Shown here: in pieces, positions 17,076 through 25,467 of the stretch
Numbering within the stretch: position 1 is the stretch's first letter
Layout of the letters: the number at the start of each line of letters is the position of its first letter
Assembly: GCA_017617335.1 (NCBI GenBank)
Contig: JAFZWK010000010.1
Location: 1-44,807 of the forward strand
Origin: Bacteroidaceae bacterium
GTDB taxonomy: Bacteria; Bacteroidota; Bacteroidia; Bacteroidales; Bacteroidaceae
DNA: 44,807 nucleotides
Direction of reading: 5' to 3'
The notes under the pieces: generated by a model
What the model saw: the letters and a program-made list of their open reading frames with translations, nothing else
Told to the model about the DNA's origin: nothing
Database searches by the model: none
Program-made: the position numbers and the translations under genes

Positions 17076-20000
17076 ATGCAAAAAAAATACTATACGGGAC
17101 TTTTCAGGATGCTGACAGCAGTCATGGCTTTTTGTAGCCTTACTACTGTCTGGGCTGTGACAGAAGTCCATGTGGAAAAGGCAGGAACGCTCTCTTCGTT
17201 ACTGACGACCACTGACAGCGAACTGAAGCTGACAGGTTCCATCAATGGTACTGATGTCAAATATCTCCGACAATTGATAAACGATGGAACTGTAACAATC
17301 CTTGATATCTCGGGAGTGAAAATCGTGAGCGGCGGCGTAGCATACGTTGAGAGCCTCAAGACGACAGCAGATGTCATCGGTGAGGATATGTTCAGGGACT
17401 GTAAGAAGTTGCGTTCCATTGTATTGCCTACCTCGATCAGTTCCATCGCCCGCAGGGCTTTCATGAATACAGGTCTGCGAAGGGCAGAGATCCCCAACAA
17501 TGTACAGCGACTGGGCTATGGTGCATTTTCCGATTGCACCATGCTGGCTACAGTAGTCATTGGCAAAAAGATGGCACACATAGAACAGGGAACTTTCTAC
17601 AACTCGGCAGTAAAGACGGTTTTGGTGAAACCGTTGTCACCACCAACCTTAGATGCCTATATCTTCACCTCGAAACCTACCATCCGTGTCTATTCCGATG
17701 TGCTTGCTGACTATAAGGAATCAGCATGGGCACAATATGGTACGCTGGTGGGACGACTGGAAGACAACTATCCGATGGAGAGCGATGGAAGCGACGATGT
17801 AAACAATCTACGCGACACCTACTTCGAAGATGCTGCCTGCACAGAGCTGAAGGCTGCCTATCAGGCCATGAGCGATGAGGAGCTAACTGCTGCCATGAAG
17901 GAAGGAGGAATGCCTGACTTCATGATTACCATTGCCTTGAAACTGAAGAACCAACAGTGGGACACCTATGAGAAGGATTTCCGTATCCACAGCTATCATG
18001 CCTACAGCGATGCCAAGTACTGGAACGATCTGCTCAAGAGCAGCGGTGGTTCCTATATGGGCAACCCTACGGGTATTTACACGAAAAGCAACGAGCCGAT
18101 CTACGTGTTTGTGGATGAGGACGTTCCCAACGATGCCACGCTTTACATGGCAGGCTGTACAGGAAACGATATCCTTTCGGATGGCAAGTCTGGCAAGAAG
18201 TTATCGAAAGGCCTCAACATCATGGATGGACAAAAGGATGCACTTTACTATATCCTCTATACAGCCGACACAAGGTCGAAGACGAAGACATTGGATCAGT
18301 GGCCTGCCATCAAGATCCACATCGAGGGTGGTACTGTAAACGGCTACTACGACGTGGCACATCATAGCGACAAGGAATATGCGGCTCTCTTGAAACGTGC
18401 CACCCATGAATGCTTTACCGTCAAGGGGGGCCAGTCACTCTTCAACTTCAAGACTGCCACCTATAAAAAGATATGGCCTTCCAGCATCGACAAAAGCATC
18501 TGTTGGTTCGACAGTCTGACAGTGTGGGAGAAGGAACTCATGGGCTTCTGCGAGTCCGTTGCTACGGGACAACGTGCCGGAGCACCTTTCTGCCTGACAG
18601 GCGGCGAAGCCATCTTCCCTCTCTATTACAACAATCCAAACTTCGCCATTCAAGGCATAGAGGCTGATGCGGGATGGGCCAACTCGTCATGGTACCGCAC
18701 CTCATACAACTCGGAAGGATGCATCTCGTCCGCCTTCAACGTTACACGCGCTGATCTTGACGACTGGTGTGCTGCCCATGAATGTGGACACAACAATCAG
18801 GGAGTCATCAGTTTAGAGGGCGGTACAGAAGTGTCGAACAACCTATTCTCGAATGTCATTCGTTACTTAGATGGACTGGTTACCTCAGATGGAGCATCGC
18901 TCTCTGTCGTGATGCAGGAGTACGCCCGACATGAACCCTTCTTTACACGCAGTTTGGATAGCCAGATGCGCATGTACTACCAACTTTACCTCTATTATCA
19001 TCAGGCACAAAAGAACACCTCGTTCTATCCTGAACTCTTCCGTGAACTGCGTCGCGATCCATTAGGTTCACGATACAACAATTCATACGAGACCAGTCTA
19101 AAGTTCGTCCGCAAGGTATGTGAGGTGGCACAGGAAGACCTGACAGACTTCTTTACCGCATGGGGCTTCTTCGAGCCTTTCAGCAACCTGACGATAAATG
19201 ACTACGGCGCTCACACCATGACAGTACGCCAGTCCGATATTGACCGCACGCTGAAAGAAATCGCCAAATATCCCAAGAAGAACCGCACTATCCTATTTAT
19301 AGAAGACCGCGTGGACTACGTGCCAACCACTGATTTCCTGACCACCGCTGGCAACAAACGGCGCAACTCGGAAAGAGTTGGACAATGCGGCGACCTTGGA
19401 CAGTTCACCTCTTATATGGCAGACGTTATTGAACCCTCGAACTATACCTACCTGCAAGCCGACACGATGTATGCCATGTCTGGTACGGGCGGCGTGGGCT
19501 TCTTGGTGCTTGATGCTGAGGGGAAGATGCTTACCGCCTCTAATGCCTTGTGCTTCAGCATCCCCAGCAGTGTGGGCGACAACTTCTCCATCTACTCGAT
19601 CGATGCCGACGGCACGCTGCACGAAACCACTAAGTCCGGCAGCGGCGCTGAGGTGGTATGGCTCCAGACACCTGGCACGCTGTCAGATTCTCTCTCTGCT
19701 CAGGTCATCAAGGCAAGAGTGGGAGGACGCATCAACGGTACTGACATCAAGTATTTGCGCCAGCTTACCAACGATGGCAACCTACTTGCACTTGACCTGA
19801 CGGAAGCCAGGGTTGCATCAGGCGGTCTTCCCTATTATGAGTCCTACCGCACGACAGCCAACACGCTGTGCCGCTATGCCTTCTATAAGTGTGCCAACCT
19901 TATCAGCATCTATCTGCCCCAGACAATCACTGCGATAGAAGACCATGCCTTTACCCAATCGGGATTGCGCGAGTTGTACATCCCTGAGAGAGTCACTTCG

Positions 20001-20417
20001 ATAGGCGTTGAATCCTTTGGTGACTGCAAGCAACTGACGAAGGTGGTTATCGGTTCAAAGGTCAGGAGCATATCGCAAGGCGTCTTCTACAATTCAGGCG
20101 TACGCGATGTGTATGTCATGCCGAAGACCCCACCTGCCCTTGGTCCCTACATCTTCACCAGCAAGCCTACCATTCATGTTTATGCAAGCTCACTCGAAAG
20201 CTACAAGGCTTCTGAATGGGCAGGTTACGGCACGATAGTGGGCGACCTCGATGATTACGAAGACATAACTCCCGTTGAGTTACCTCACTACGGCCAGCAA
20301 ATGGTAAATGATCAATCGTCAAATGATAAATGCTACGATTTACTGGGACGTGAAGTCTACCGTCTGCAACCTGGACGAATCTATATCAAGAACGGGAAAC
20401 GATTTATTCAACGGTAA
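17076..20417 (+). CDS. Secreted M60-type (enhancin-like) metallopeptidase between LRR_5 domains, copy 1
   Basis: A 1113-residue exported protein. The signal peptide is about residues 1-27 (RMLTAVMAFCSLTTVWA). A BspA-like LRR_5 block (about 55-230, units such as LRSIVLPTSISSIARRAF) is followed by a linker and the M60 region (about 245-840). It holds the zinc site HECGH (568-572) with a candidate third ligand E585 in EGGTE. A second LRR_5 block (about 880-1065) precedes the tail DLLGREVYRLQPGRIYIKNGKRFIQR-like end, shared with other secreted proteins here. M60 enzymes cut mucin-type O-glycoproteins, so the protein probably attacks host mucins, with the LRR blocks binding substrate or partners. 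The start codon is the ATG before the signal peptide. A 53-nt gap separates it from a paralogue of identical length. Confidence 0.9.
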   Translation: MQKKYYTGLFRMLTAVMAFCSLTTVWAVTEVHVEKAGTLSSLLTTTDSELKLTGSINGTDVKYLRQLINDGTVTILDISGVKIVSGGVAYVESLKTTADVIGEDMFRDCKKLRSIVLPTSISSIARRAFMNTGLRRAEIPNNVQRLGYGAFSDCTMLATVVIGKKMAHIEQGTFYNSAVKTVLVKPLSPPTLDAYIFTSKPTIRVYSDVLADYKESAWAQYGTLVGRLEDNYPMESDGSDDVNNLRDTYFEDAACTELKAAYQAMSDEELTAAMKEGGMPDFMITIALKLKNQQWDTYEKDFRIHSYHAYSDAKYWNDLLKSSGGSYMGNPTGIYTKSNEPIYVFVDEDVPNDATLYMAGCTGNDILSDGKSGKKLSKGLNIMDGQKDALYYILYTADTRSKTKTLDQWPAIKIHIEGGTVNGYYDVAHHSDKEYAALLKRATHECFTVKGGQSLFNFKTATYKKIWPSSIDKSICWFDSLTVWEKELMGFCESVATGQRAGAPFCLTGGEAIFPLYYNNPNFAIQGIEADAGWANSSWYRTSYNSEGCISSAFNVTRADLDDWCAAHECGHNNQGVISLEGGTEVSNNLFSNVIRYLDGLVTSDGASLSVVMQEYARHEPFFTRSLDSQMRMYYQLYLYYHQAQKNTSFYPELFRELRRDPLGSRYNNSYETSLKFVRKVCEVAQEDLTDFFTAWGFFEPFSNLTINDYGAHTMTVRQSDIDRTLKEIAKYPKKNRTILFIEDRVDYVPTTDFLTTAGNKRRNSERVGQCGDLGQFTSYMADVIEPSNYTYLQADTMYAMSGTGGVGFLVLDAEGKMLTASNALCFSIPSSVGDNFSIYSIDADGTLHETTKSGSGAEVVWLQTPGTLSDSLSAQVIKARVGGRINGTDIKYLRQLTNDGNLLALDLTEARVASGGLPYYESYRTTANTLCRYAFYKCANLISIYLPQTITAIEDHAFTQSGLRELYIPERVTSIGVESFGDCKQLTKVVIGSKVRSISQGVFYNSGVRDVYVMPKTPPALGPYIFTSKPTIHVYASSLESYKASEWAGYGTIVGDLDDYEDITPVELPHYGQQMVNDQSSNDKCYDLLGREVYRLQPGRIYIKNGKRFIQR

Positions 20418-20470
20418 CCAACGTTGACGATAACGGTAACAATGACAATAAAAAAACATATAAAGATAAA

Positions 20471-23400
20471 ATGAAGAACAATAGCTTTATGAGATTATTC
20501 AGAGTACTGACAGCAGTCATTGCTTTAGGCAGTTTTACTAACGTGTGGGCAGAGACCGTAGTCCATGTCGAGAAGGCAGGAACGCTCTCTTCGTTACTGG
20601 CAACCACAGAAACGGAAGTAAAGGTGACAGGTTCCATCAATGGCACCGATGTAAAATATCTTCGTCAGATGACCAACGAAGGGAAAATGGTTTCGCTGGA
20701 TTTGTCGGAAGTGAAGATTATCAGCGGCGGTGTGGCCTACTACGAGAGCTACAAGACCGAGAATGACGTCATCGGCACCTGTATGTTCACGGAGTGTTCG
20801 AAACTGCGTACCATCGTACTGCCCAATTCCATAAACGCCATCGGCAGCAATGCCTTCTCGCGTTCAGGAATCCGTAAGGTGGACATCCCCAACAGCGTGT
20901 CCAGATTGGGAGGTGATGCCTTTGCCTACTGCGACTATCTGAGTACAGTTGTCATCGGCAGCAGGGTATCCAAACTGGATCAGGGTGTCTTCTACAGTTC
21001 ACCTGTGAAGAATGCCTACGTCAAGCCTATTACCCCCCCTGATACGCCTGCCTATCTTTTTTCATCGAGACCCCTTATCCGTGTCTATACGGATGTCGTG
21101 AGCGACTACAAGCAATCCAGTTGGACACAGTATGGTACCATCATGGGTAACCTGGAGAGCTATTATCCAAAGGAGGACGATGGCAGTATTACGGTGAATA
21201 ATCTGCGCGACACGTACTTCGAGGATGCTGCCTGCACGGAACTGAAGGCTGCCTATCAAGCCATGAGTGACGAAGAACTGACAGCCGCCATGACAGAAGG
21301 CGGAATGCCAGACTTCATGATTGCCATCGCCATAAAGCTGAAGAACGAGGACTGGAAGAAATTCGAGAAGGACTTCCGTATCCATAGCTATAATGCCTAC
21401 AGCGATGCCACCTACTGGAACAACCAGATGAAGAGCACGGGCGGTTCCTATATGGGCAACCCCACAGGTATCTACACGAAGAACTACGACCCGCTCTATG
21501 TCTTTGTGGACACAGACGTGCCCGAGGATGCCACCCTGTATATCGCAGGCTGTGCTGGCAACGACCTCGTGACGAATGCCAAGACAGGCAAGAAACTCTC
21601 AAAGGGTCTGAACATCGTGGATGGTCAGAAGGATGCCCTCTTCTATATCGTCTATACGGCAGACACTAAGTCGAAGACAAAGAAACTCAGCGAATGGCCT
21701 GACATAAAGATTCATATCGAAGGAGGCGTGGTAAACGGTTACTACGATGTGGCACGTCATAGCGATGCCGACTATAAGGCACTGCTCAAGGCTGCTACCC
21801 ACGAGCGGTTCACCGTCAAGGGAGGAGAGGCACTCTTCCATTTCAAGACCACAACATTCAAAAAGGTATGGCCCTCCACCATCGACAAGAGTATCTGCTG
21901 GTTCGACAGCCTGACAGTATGGGAGAAAGAGCTCATGGGGTTCTGCGAGTCAGTCGCCACAGGGCAACGTGCCAAGTCACTCTCTTGTCTGACAGGCGGT
22001 GAAGCCATCTTCCCCATCTACTACAACAACCCCAACTTCGCCATTGAAGGAGAGGAATCAGATGCGGGATACGCCAACTCTACGCCCTACAGAACGTCCT
22101 ACAATTCAGTAGAGTGCATCTCGAACTCCTTCAACGTCAGCCGAGCAGACCTCGACGAGTGGTGCTCAGCACACGAATGCGGGCACAACAATCAGAGCAC
22201 CATCAGCTTAGAGGGTGGAACAGAGGTGTCGAACAATCTCTTCTCAAACTACATTCGCTATCTCACTGGTATCGCCACGTCCGTTGGTTCACCCATTTCT
22301 ACGGCCATGGACGATTATGCCAGACACGTCCCCTACTTCACCAGATCTGTAAATTGCCAGCTGCGCATGTACTACCAGCTATACCTCTACTACCATCTGG
22401 CACAAAACAACACCTCGTTCTATCCAGAACTCTTCAAGGAACTGCGCCGTGACCCGTTAGGCACACGATACAGTAATTCCTACGAGACCAGCCTGAAGTT
22501 CGTCCGCAAGGTATGCGAGGTGGCACAGGAAGACCTGACCGAATTCTTCACCGCATGGGGATTCTTCGAGCCTTTCAACAACCTCAAGATCGAAGACTAC
22601 GGCTCACACACCATGACGGTACGTCAGGCCGATATCAACCGCACCTTGGCAGCGATATCGAAGTATCCCAAGAAGAACCGCACCATTCTCTTTATTGAGG
22701 ACCGCGCAAAGTATGTGCTGACCAACAACCTCTTGACAACAGCTGGAAAGAAGCGGCGCGATTCTGATCTGGTGGGGCAATGCGGCGAGTTGGGACAGTT
22801 TACCGATTACCTCCCTGGAGCATGCGAGCCATCCAACTATACATACCTGCAATCCGACTCCCTCTATGCCCTGTCTGGAACGGGCGGCGTGGGATTCCTT
22901 GTTCTCGACAGCAACGAGAAGCTGCTCTATGCCTCCAATTCTCTGAACTTCTGCATCCCCACCAGTGTGGGAAATGACTTCACCATCTATTCCGTGGATG
23001 TAGATGGAACCCTGCACGAGGTGACCAAGGCAGGAGAAGGCACCGAAAGCGCTACAGTCAGCAAGGCAGGCACGCTCGCCAGCGCCATATCAGCCCAAGT
23101 CATCAAAGCCATTCTTGGCGGCAGCATCAATGGTACGGATATCAAGCTTATGCGTAAGCTCATCAACGAAGGGAACCTGGCATCGATTGATCTCTTCAAT
23201 GCCAGGGTGGTAGCTGGTGGCCAGGCATATTACGAGAGCTACACAAGCACCCTCAACACGATAGGCAAGTTCGCATTCTACAACTGCAAGAAACTCATCT
23301 CCATCATCCTGCCTCAGAAAATCACCAGGATAGACTCGAATGCCTTTGCCAATTCTGGCCTGAAGGAAATCTACATTCCAGAGACGGTGACCTCGATAGG

Positions 23401-23812
23401 TGGCGATGCCTTTGCCTACTGCGAACAGTTGACACGCGTTGTCATCGGCTCCAAGGTCAAGACAATGGAGCAGGGTGTCTTCTACAGCTCACCCGTCAAA
23501 GACGCCTACGTCATGGCTCTCACACCCCCAGCCATCAATCTTTATCTCTTCTCCAGCAAGCCCACCATCCACGTCTACGCCAGCGCTCTCTCCGCTTACA
23601 AGGCATCGGCCTGGGCAGAGTTCGGCACCATAGTGGGCGATCTGGATAAGTACGAGGACATAACGCCCGTGGTACTGCCTGAGGTTGACCAAGAAATGGT
23701 AGATGCTCAATCGGCAAATGATAAGTGGTATGATTTGATGGGACGGGAAGTCACAGCCCTGCAGCCCGGACAGATCTATATCCGGAATGGGAAACGATTT
23801 ATTCAACGGTAA
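20471..23812 (+). CDS. Secreted M60-type metallopeptidase between LRR_5 domains, copy 2
   Basis: A tandem paralogue of the preceding gene, also exactly 1113 residues, with the same order: signal peptide (RVLTAVIALGSFTNVWA), LRR_5 block, M60 region with HECGHNNQ and EGGTEVSNN, second LRR_5 block and a tail ending in NGKRFIQR. The catalytic core is highly alike (DLTEFFTAWGFFEPF, FYPELFKELRRDPLG); the LRR blocks vary more, for example SRSGIRKVDIP against NTGLRRAEIP. It probably shares a transcript with copy 1. Divergent LRR blocks around a conserved protease suggest different binding targets, which is inference. A bidirectional terminator follows at 23832-23866. Confidence 0.9.
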   Translation: MKNNSFMRLFRVLTAVIALGSFTNVWAETVVHVEKAGTLSSLLATTETEVKVTGSINGTDVKYLRQMTNEGKMVSLDLSEVKIISGGVAYYESYKTENDVIGTCMFTECSKLRTIVLPNSINAIGSNAFSRSGIRKVDIPNSVSRLGGDAFAYCDYLSTVVIGSRVSKLDQGVFYSSPVKNAYVKPITPPDTPAYLFSSRPLIRVYTDVVSDYKQSSWTQYGTIMGNLESYYPKEDDGSITVNNLRDTYFEDAACTELKAAYQAMSDEELTAAMTEGGMPDFMIAIAIKLKNEDWKKFEKDFRIHSYNAYSDATYWNNQMKSTGGSYMGNPTGIYTKNYDPLYVFVDTDVPEDATLYIAGCAGNDLVTNAKTGKKLSKGLNIVDGQKDALFYIVYTADTKSKTKKLSEWPDIKIHIEGGVVNGYYDVARHSDADYKALLKAATHERFTVKGGEALFHFKTTTFKKVWPSTIDKSICWFDSLTVWEKELMGFCESVATGQRAKSLSCLTGGEAIFPIYYNNPNFAIEGEESDAGYANSTPYRTSYNSVECISNSFNVSRADLDEWCSAHECGHNNQSTISLEGGTEVSNNLFSNYIRYLTGIATSVGSPISTAMDDYARHVPYFTRSVNCQLRMYYQLYLYYHLAQNNTSFYPELFKELRRDPLGTRYSNSYETSLKFVRKVCEVAQEDLTEFFTAWGFFEPFNNLKIEDYGSHTMTVRQADINRTLAAISKYPKKNRTILFIEDRAKYVLTNNLLTTAGKKRRDSDLVGQCGELGQFTDYLPGACEPSNYTYLQSDSLYALSGTGGVGFLVLDSNEKLLYASNSLNFCIPTSVGNDFTIYSVDVDGTLHEVTKAGEGTESATVSKAGTLASAISAQVIKAILGGSINGTDIKLMRKLINEGNLASIDLFNARVVAGGQAYYESYTSTLNTIGKFAFYNCKKLISIILPQKITRIDSNAFANSGLKEIYIPETVTSIGGDAFAYCEQLTRVVIGSKVKTMEQGVFYSSPVKDAYVMALTPPAINLYLFSSKPTIHVYASALSAYKASAWAEFGTIVGDLDKYEDITPVVLPEVDQEMVDAQSANDKWYDLMGREVTALQPGQIYIRNGKRFIQR

Positions 23813-23831
23813 CCAACTTGACGATAACGAT

Positions 23832-23866
23832 AACTAAGGAACGCTTGATTGGCGTTCCTTAGTTTA
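23832..23866. terminator. Bidirectional terminator between the M60 genes and the DUF3990 operon
   Basis: AACTAAGGAACGC (23832-23844) pairs perfectly over 13 bp with GCGTTCCTTAGTT (23852-23864). T and A runs are short on both sides. It lies between convergent genes, fitting termination from both directions. Confidence 0.75.
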
Positions 23867-23884
23867 CGAATAATTGCCACGGAT

Positions 23885-24172
23885 TTATGTTCTCTGGTCA
23901 ACGTCATCGTTATCGTTATCGACATCGTTAAATGTATTAATTGTCAACGTCTTTTCTTCTATTCTGTTCATCAGTTCATACAAGTAAGCTGGACTTTGCA
24001 CGTACAATTCTCCTTCTTCATCTTGCAGGGCTGGCATAAGCGAAGAATTATAGACACGTTCCATAGCTTGTTCAATGGTACAACTTGTATCTTCAATCAC
24101 ATATCTCACTAATTCACTTAAAGCGTTATCAATCAAATATGTCGCAACTTGATGATATTGGGGCTGGTTCAT
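23885..24172 (-). CDS. Small hypothetical protein, third gene of the DUF3791/DUF3990 set
   Basis: A 95-residue acidic protein, probably mostly helical (LIDNALSELVRYVIEDTSCTIEQAMERVYNSS), with QSPAYLYELMNRI toward the end. It starts inside the stop of the DUF3990 gene (ATGA overlap, 24169-24172), so it is translationally coupled. The last 15 residues (NDVDNDNDDVDQRT) are encoded by the degenerate GACGAT/AACGAT short repeat found across this window, so the true ancestral C-terminus probably ended near residue 78. Small proteins of this kind commonly accompany DUF3990; it could be an antitoxin or immunity partner. No family is assigned with confidence. Confidence 0.7.
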   Translation of the reverse strand: MNQPQYHQVATYLIDNALSELVRYVIEDTSCTIEQAMERVYNSSLMPALQDEEGELYVQSPAYLYELMNRIEEKTLTINTFNDVDNDNDDVDQRT

Positions 24173-24657
24173 ATTGTCTCAACGTTTTCTTTATGAAGAT
24201 AATGTAATGCTTTATCCGTTCCAAAGTAGAATTGCTGGTCAAGATACTTGTCCTGAAGAAGTCTGGCTGCCTCATTAGGGGAATAAATTCCTTGATGATA
24301 GTTTATCAGTTGCAAAACGACGCCATCATCTGCTATTGGACCTATCACAATGTCATAATTATGAATCGGTTGAGGTTTTTTACGGTCACGATTGGCATCT
24401 ACGAACAAGAACCATTCTACACAGGCTTTTTCAGGAAACACTTTAATATTCAAGTCAGATTGCAAGACTGCTTCATTCAAGTGATAAGTTATCAGTGTAG
24501 GCATACCGCCAAAAAGTCGTGCTTTCTTTTTAGCCATGCGAATTGCTGTAGTTCTATCGGGTGTCAGATAGAAGCCCCTGCCGAAGTCCTTATATCGTAA
24601 ACCCTTCGTGAGATCTATCTTCTCAATGTCATTATTGGTGCCGTGATAGAGTGTCAT
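24169..24657 (-). CDS. DUF3990 protein, ADP-ribosyltransferase-like fold
   Basis: A 162-residue protein starting MTLYHGTNNDIEKIDL, with DFGRGFYLTPDRTTAIRMAKKKA (about 23-45) and YDIVIGPIADDGV. The YHGT and GRGFYLT motifs resemble the NAD-contacting strands of ADP-ribosyltransferases, and DUF3990 is a family I place in that fold group from memory. The start at 24657 overlaps the DUF3791 stop by ATGA; an in-frame ATG at 24684 is disfavoured because it lengthens the overlap and lacks family sequence. The context (small coupled genes on both sides) looks like a toxin-antitoxin or effector set. Catalytic activity is inference; a canonical glutamate of the third motif is not clear. Confidence 0.82.
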   Translation of the reverse strand: MTLYHGTNNDIEKIDLTKGLRYKDFGRGFYLTPDRTTAIRMAKKKARLFGGMPTLITYHLNEAVLQSDLNIKVFPEKACVEWFLFVDANRDRKKPQPIHNYDIVIGPIADDGVVLQLINYHQGIYSPNEAARLLQDKYLDQQFYFGTDKALHYLHKENVETI

Positions 24658-24869
24658 GCAAGTGTTCCTCCATTTTGTTGACAAATGACAAGCAGATCGT
24701 CTATAGTTTCATCTATTGACTGAAGATGCTCCACATCGTAGAACTCTATCAAGAATGCCAGCCCCTTATGCTCATTCAGATAGCCAAACGCTGCTTGCCT
24801 TGTTAAAGCAAACCGTTGTCCAAAAGCTCGTATACATGCAGTCAGGAAAGGAATTTCGTACTTGCTCAT
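24654..24869 (-). CDS. DUF3791 family protein
   Basis: A 71-residue protein from the ATG at 24869 (an upstream TTG at 24884 is less likely). The sequence KYEIPFLTACIRAFGQRFALT, then FLIEFYDVEHLQSIDETIDDLL, matches the small DUF3791 family, which is regularly found next to DUF3990. It is the first gene of the three-gene operon; its stop overlaps the DUF3990 start. The promoter at 24952-24982 predicts a leader of about 78 nt. A role as antitoxin or DNA-/protein-binding partner is a guess based only on gene pairing. Confidence 0.8.
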   Translation of the reverse strand: MSKYEIPFLTACIRAFGQRFALTRQAAFGYLNEHKGLAFLIEFYDVEHLQSIDETIDDLLVICQQNGGTLA

Positions 24870-24951
24870 ATTAATTATTGTCAATGTTATTCTATTTTAC
24901 TCTGAAGTCATCCATCGATTTCCAACCGCACTTTATCATCGCCTCATACTG

Positions 24952-24982
24952 CAAAGTTACTCGTTTTCTTCAAACAACCAAA
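24952..24982 (-). promoter_or_regulatory. Promoter of the DUF3791/DUF3990 operon
   Basis: Minus-strand TTTG (24982-24979), a 19-nt spacer and TAACTTTG (24959-24952): a perfect Bacteroidetes promoter. The rest of the 24870-25248 spacer contains heptamer repeats near 25076-25100 and the terminator below. Confidence 0.78.
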
Positions 24983-25100
24983 GAAAAGCGTATGAAAGTA
25001 GTTGCAAAACATGTGATTTCATGGGATCGGCAACAAATTCCATGCCTTTTTATGAAAAAGAAAACGAATCAGAAGCCCCTTAACCTTGACCCTTGACTCC

Positions 25101-25141
25101 AAAAAACACCCGCCCGAAGCCTTGATAAGACCTCGAGCGGG
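25101..25141 (-). terminator. Terminator of the 25.2-26.6 kb operon
   Basis: On the minus strand CCCGCTCGAGG...CTTCGGGCGGG (25141-25109) forms a long, slightly bulged hairpin followed by TG and six T. It is placed after the small peptide gene. Confidence 0.8.
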
Positions 25142-25248
25142 CATCATAAACTATTAAACGTATCGGAATTTACCGTTTCTTATTGACGATTCCTGTCTAC
25201 GTCTTCGATTTCGCTAATACCGTTATCGTCAACGTTATCGTTGGATTC

Positions 25249-25416
25249 TTATTCGTCCCAATCGTCCCAAACATTACCCTTCACATCCAATTCGGTGGGA
25301 TCAACTCGAGCATGACTACTGTTGATAGTAACGTTGGGACCAGTTGTGGCTGCAACCATACTCAATGACATCATCTCTGCTGCCATCATTTCCGGTGTTT
25401 GATATACCTTTTTCAT
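25249..25416 (-). CDS. 55-residue peptide with MKK-Y-P start and tryptophan/acid end
   Basis: A small gene on the minus strand, 51 nt after the stop of the secreted 389-residue protein and before a strong terminator, so it is probably the last gene of that transcript. The product begins MKKVYQTPEMMAAEMMSLSM, has a TTGPNVTINSS centre and ends VWDDWDE. The layout (MKK, aromatic-x-x-P, a hydrophobic stretch after about 20 residues, acidic tryptophan-containing end) resembles the two 48-residue peptides at 7326 and 9783. It is too short for the usual gene callers. Function is unknown; it may belong to a family of small secreted or leader-type peptides of Bacteroidales. Confidence 0.65.
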   Translation of the reverse strand: MKKVYQTPEMMAAEMMSLSMVAATTGPNVTINSSHARVDPTELDVKGNVWDDWDE

Positions 25417-25467
25417 AATCTTATCTTGTTTTTATTAATTCTATATTTGTTATCGTCAACGTCATCG

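Noticed and set aside
25183-25368. 61-codon plus-strand frame rich in V and I
   Set aside because: Its start lies in the hexamer repeat and it is antisense to the small peptide gene.
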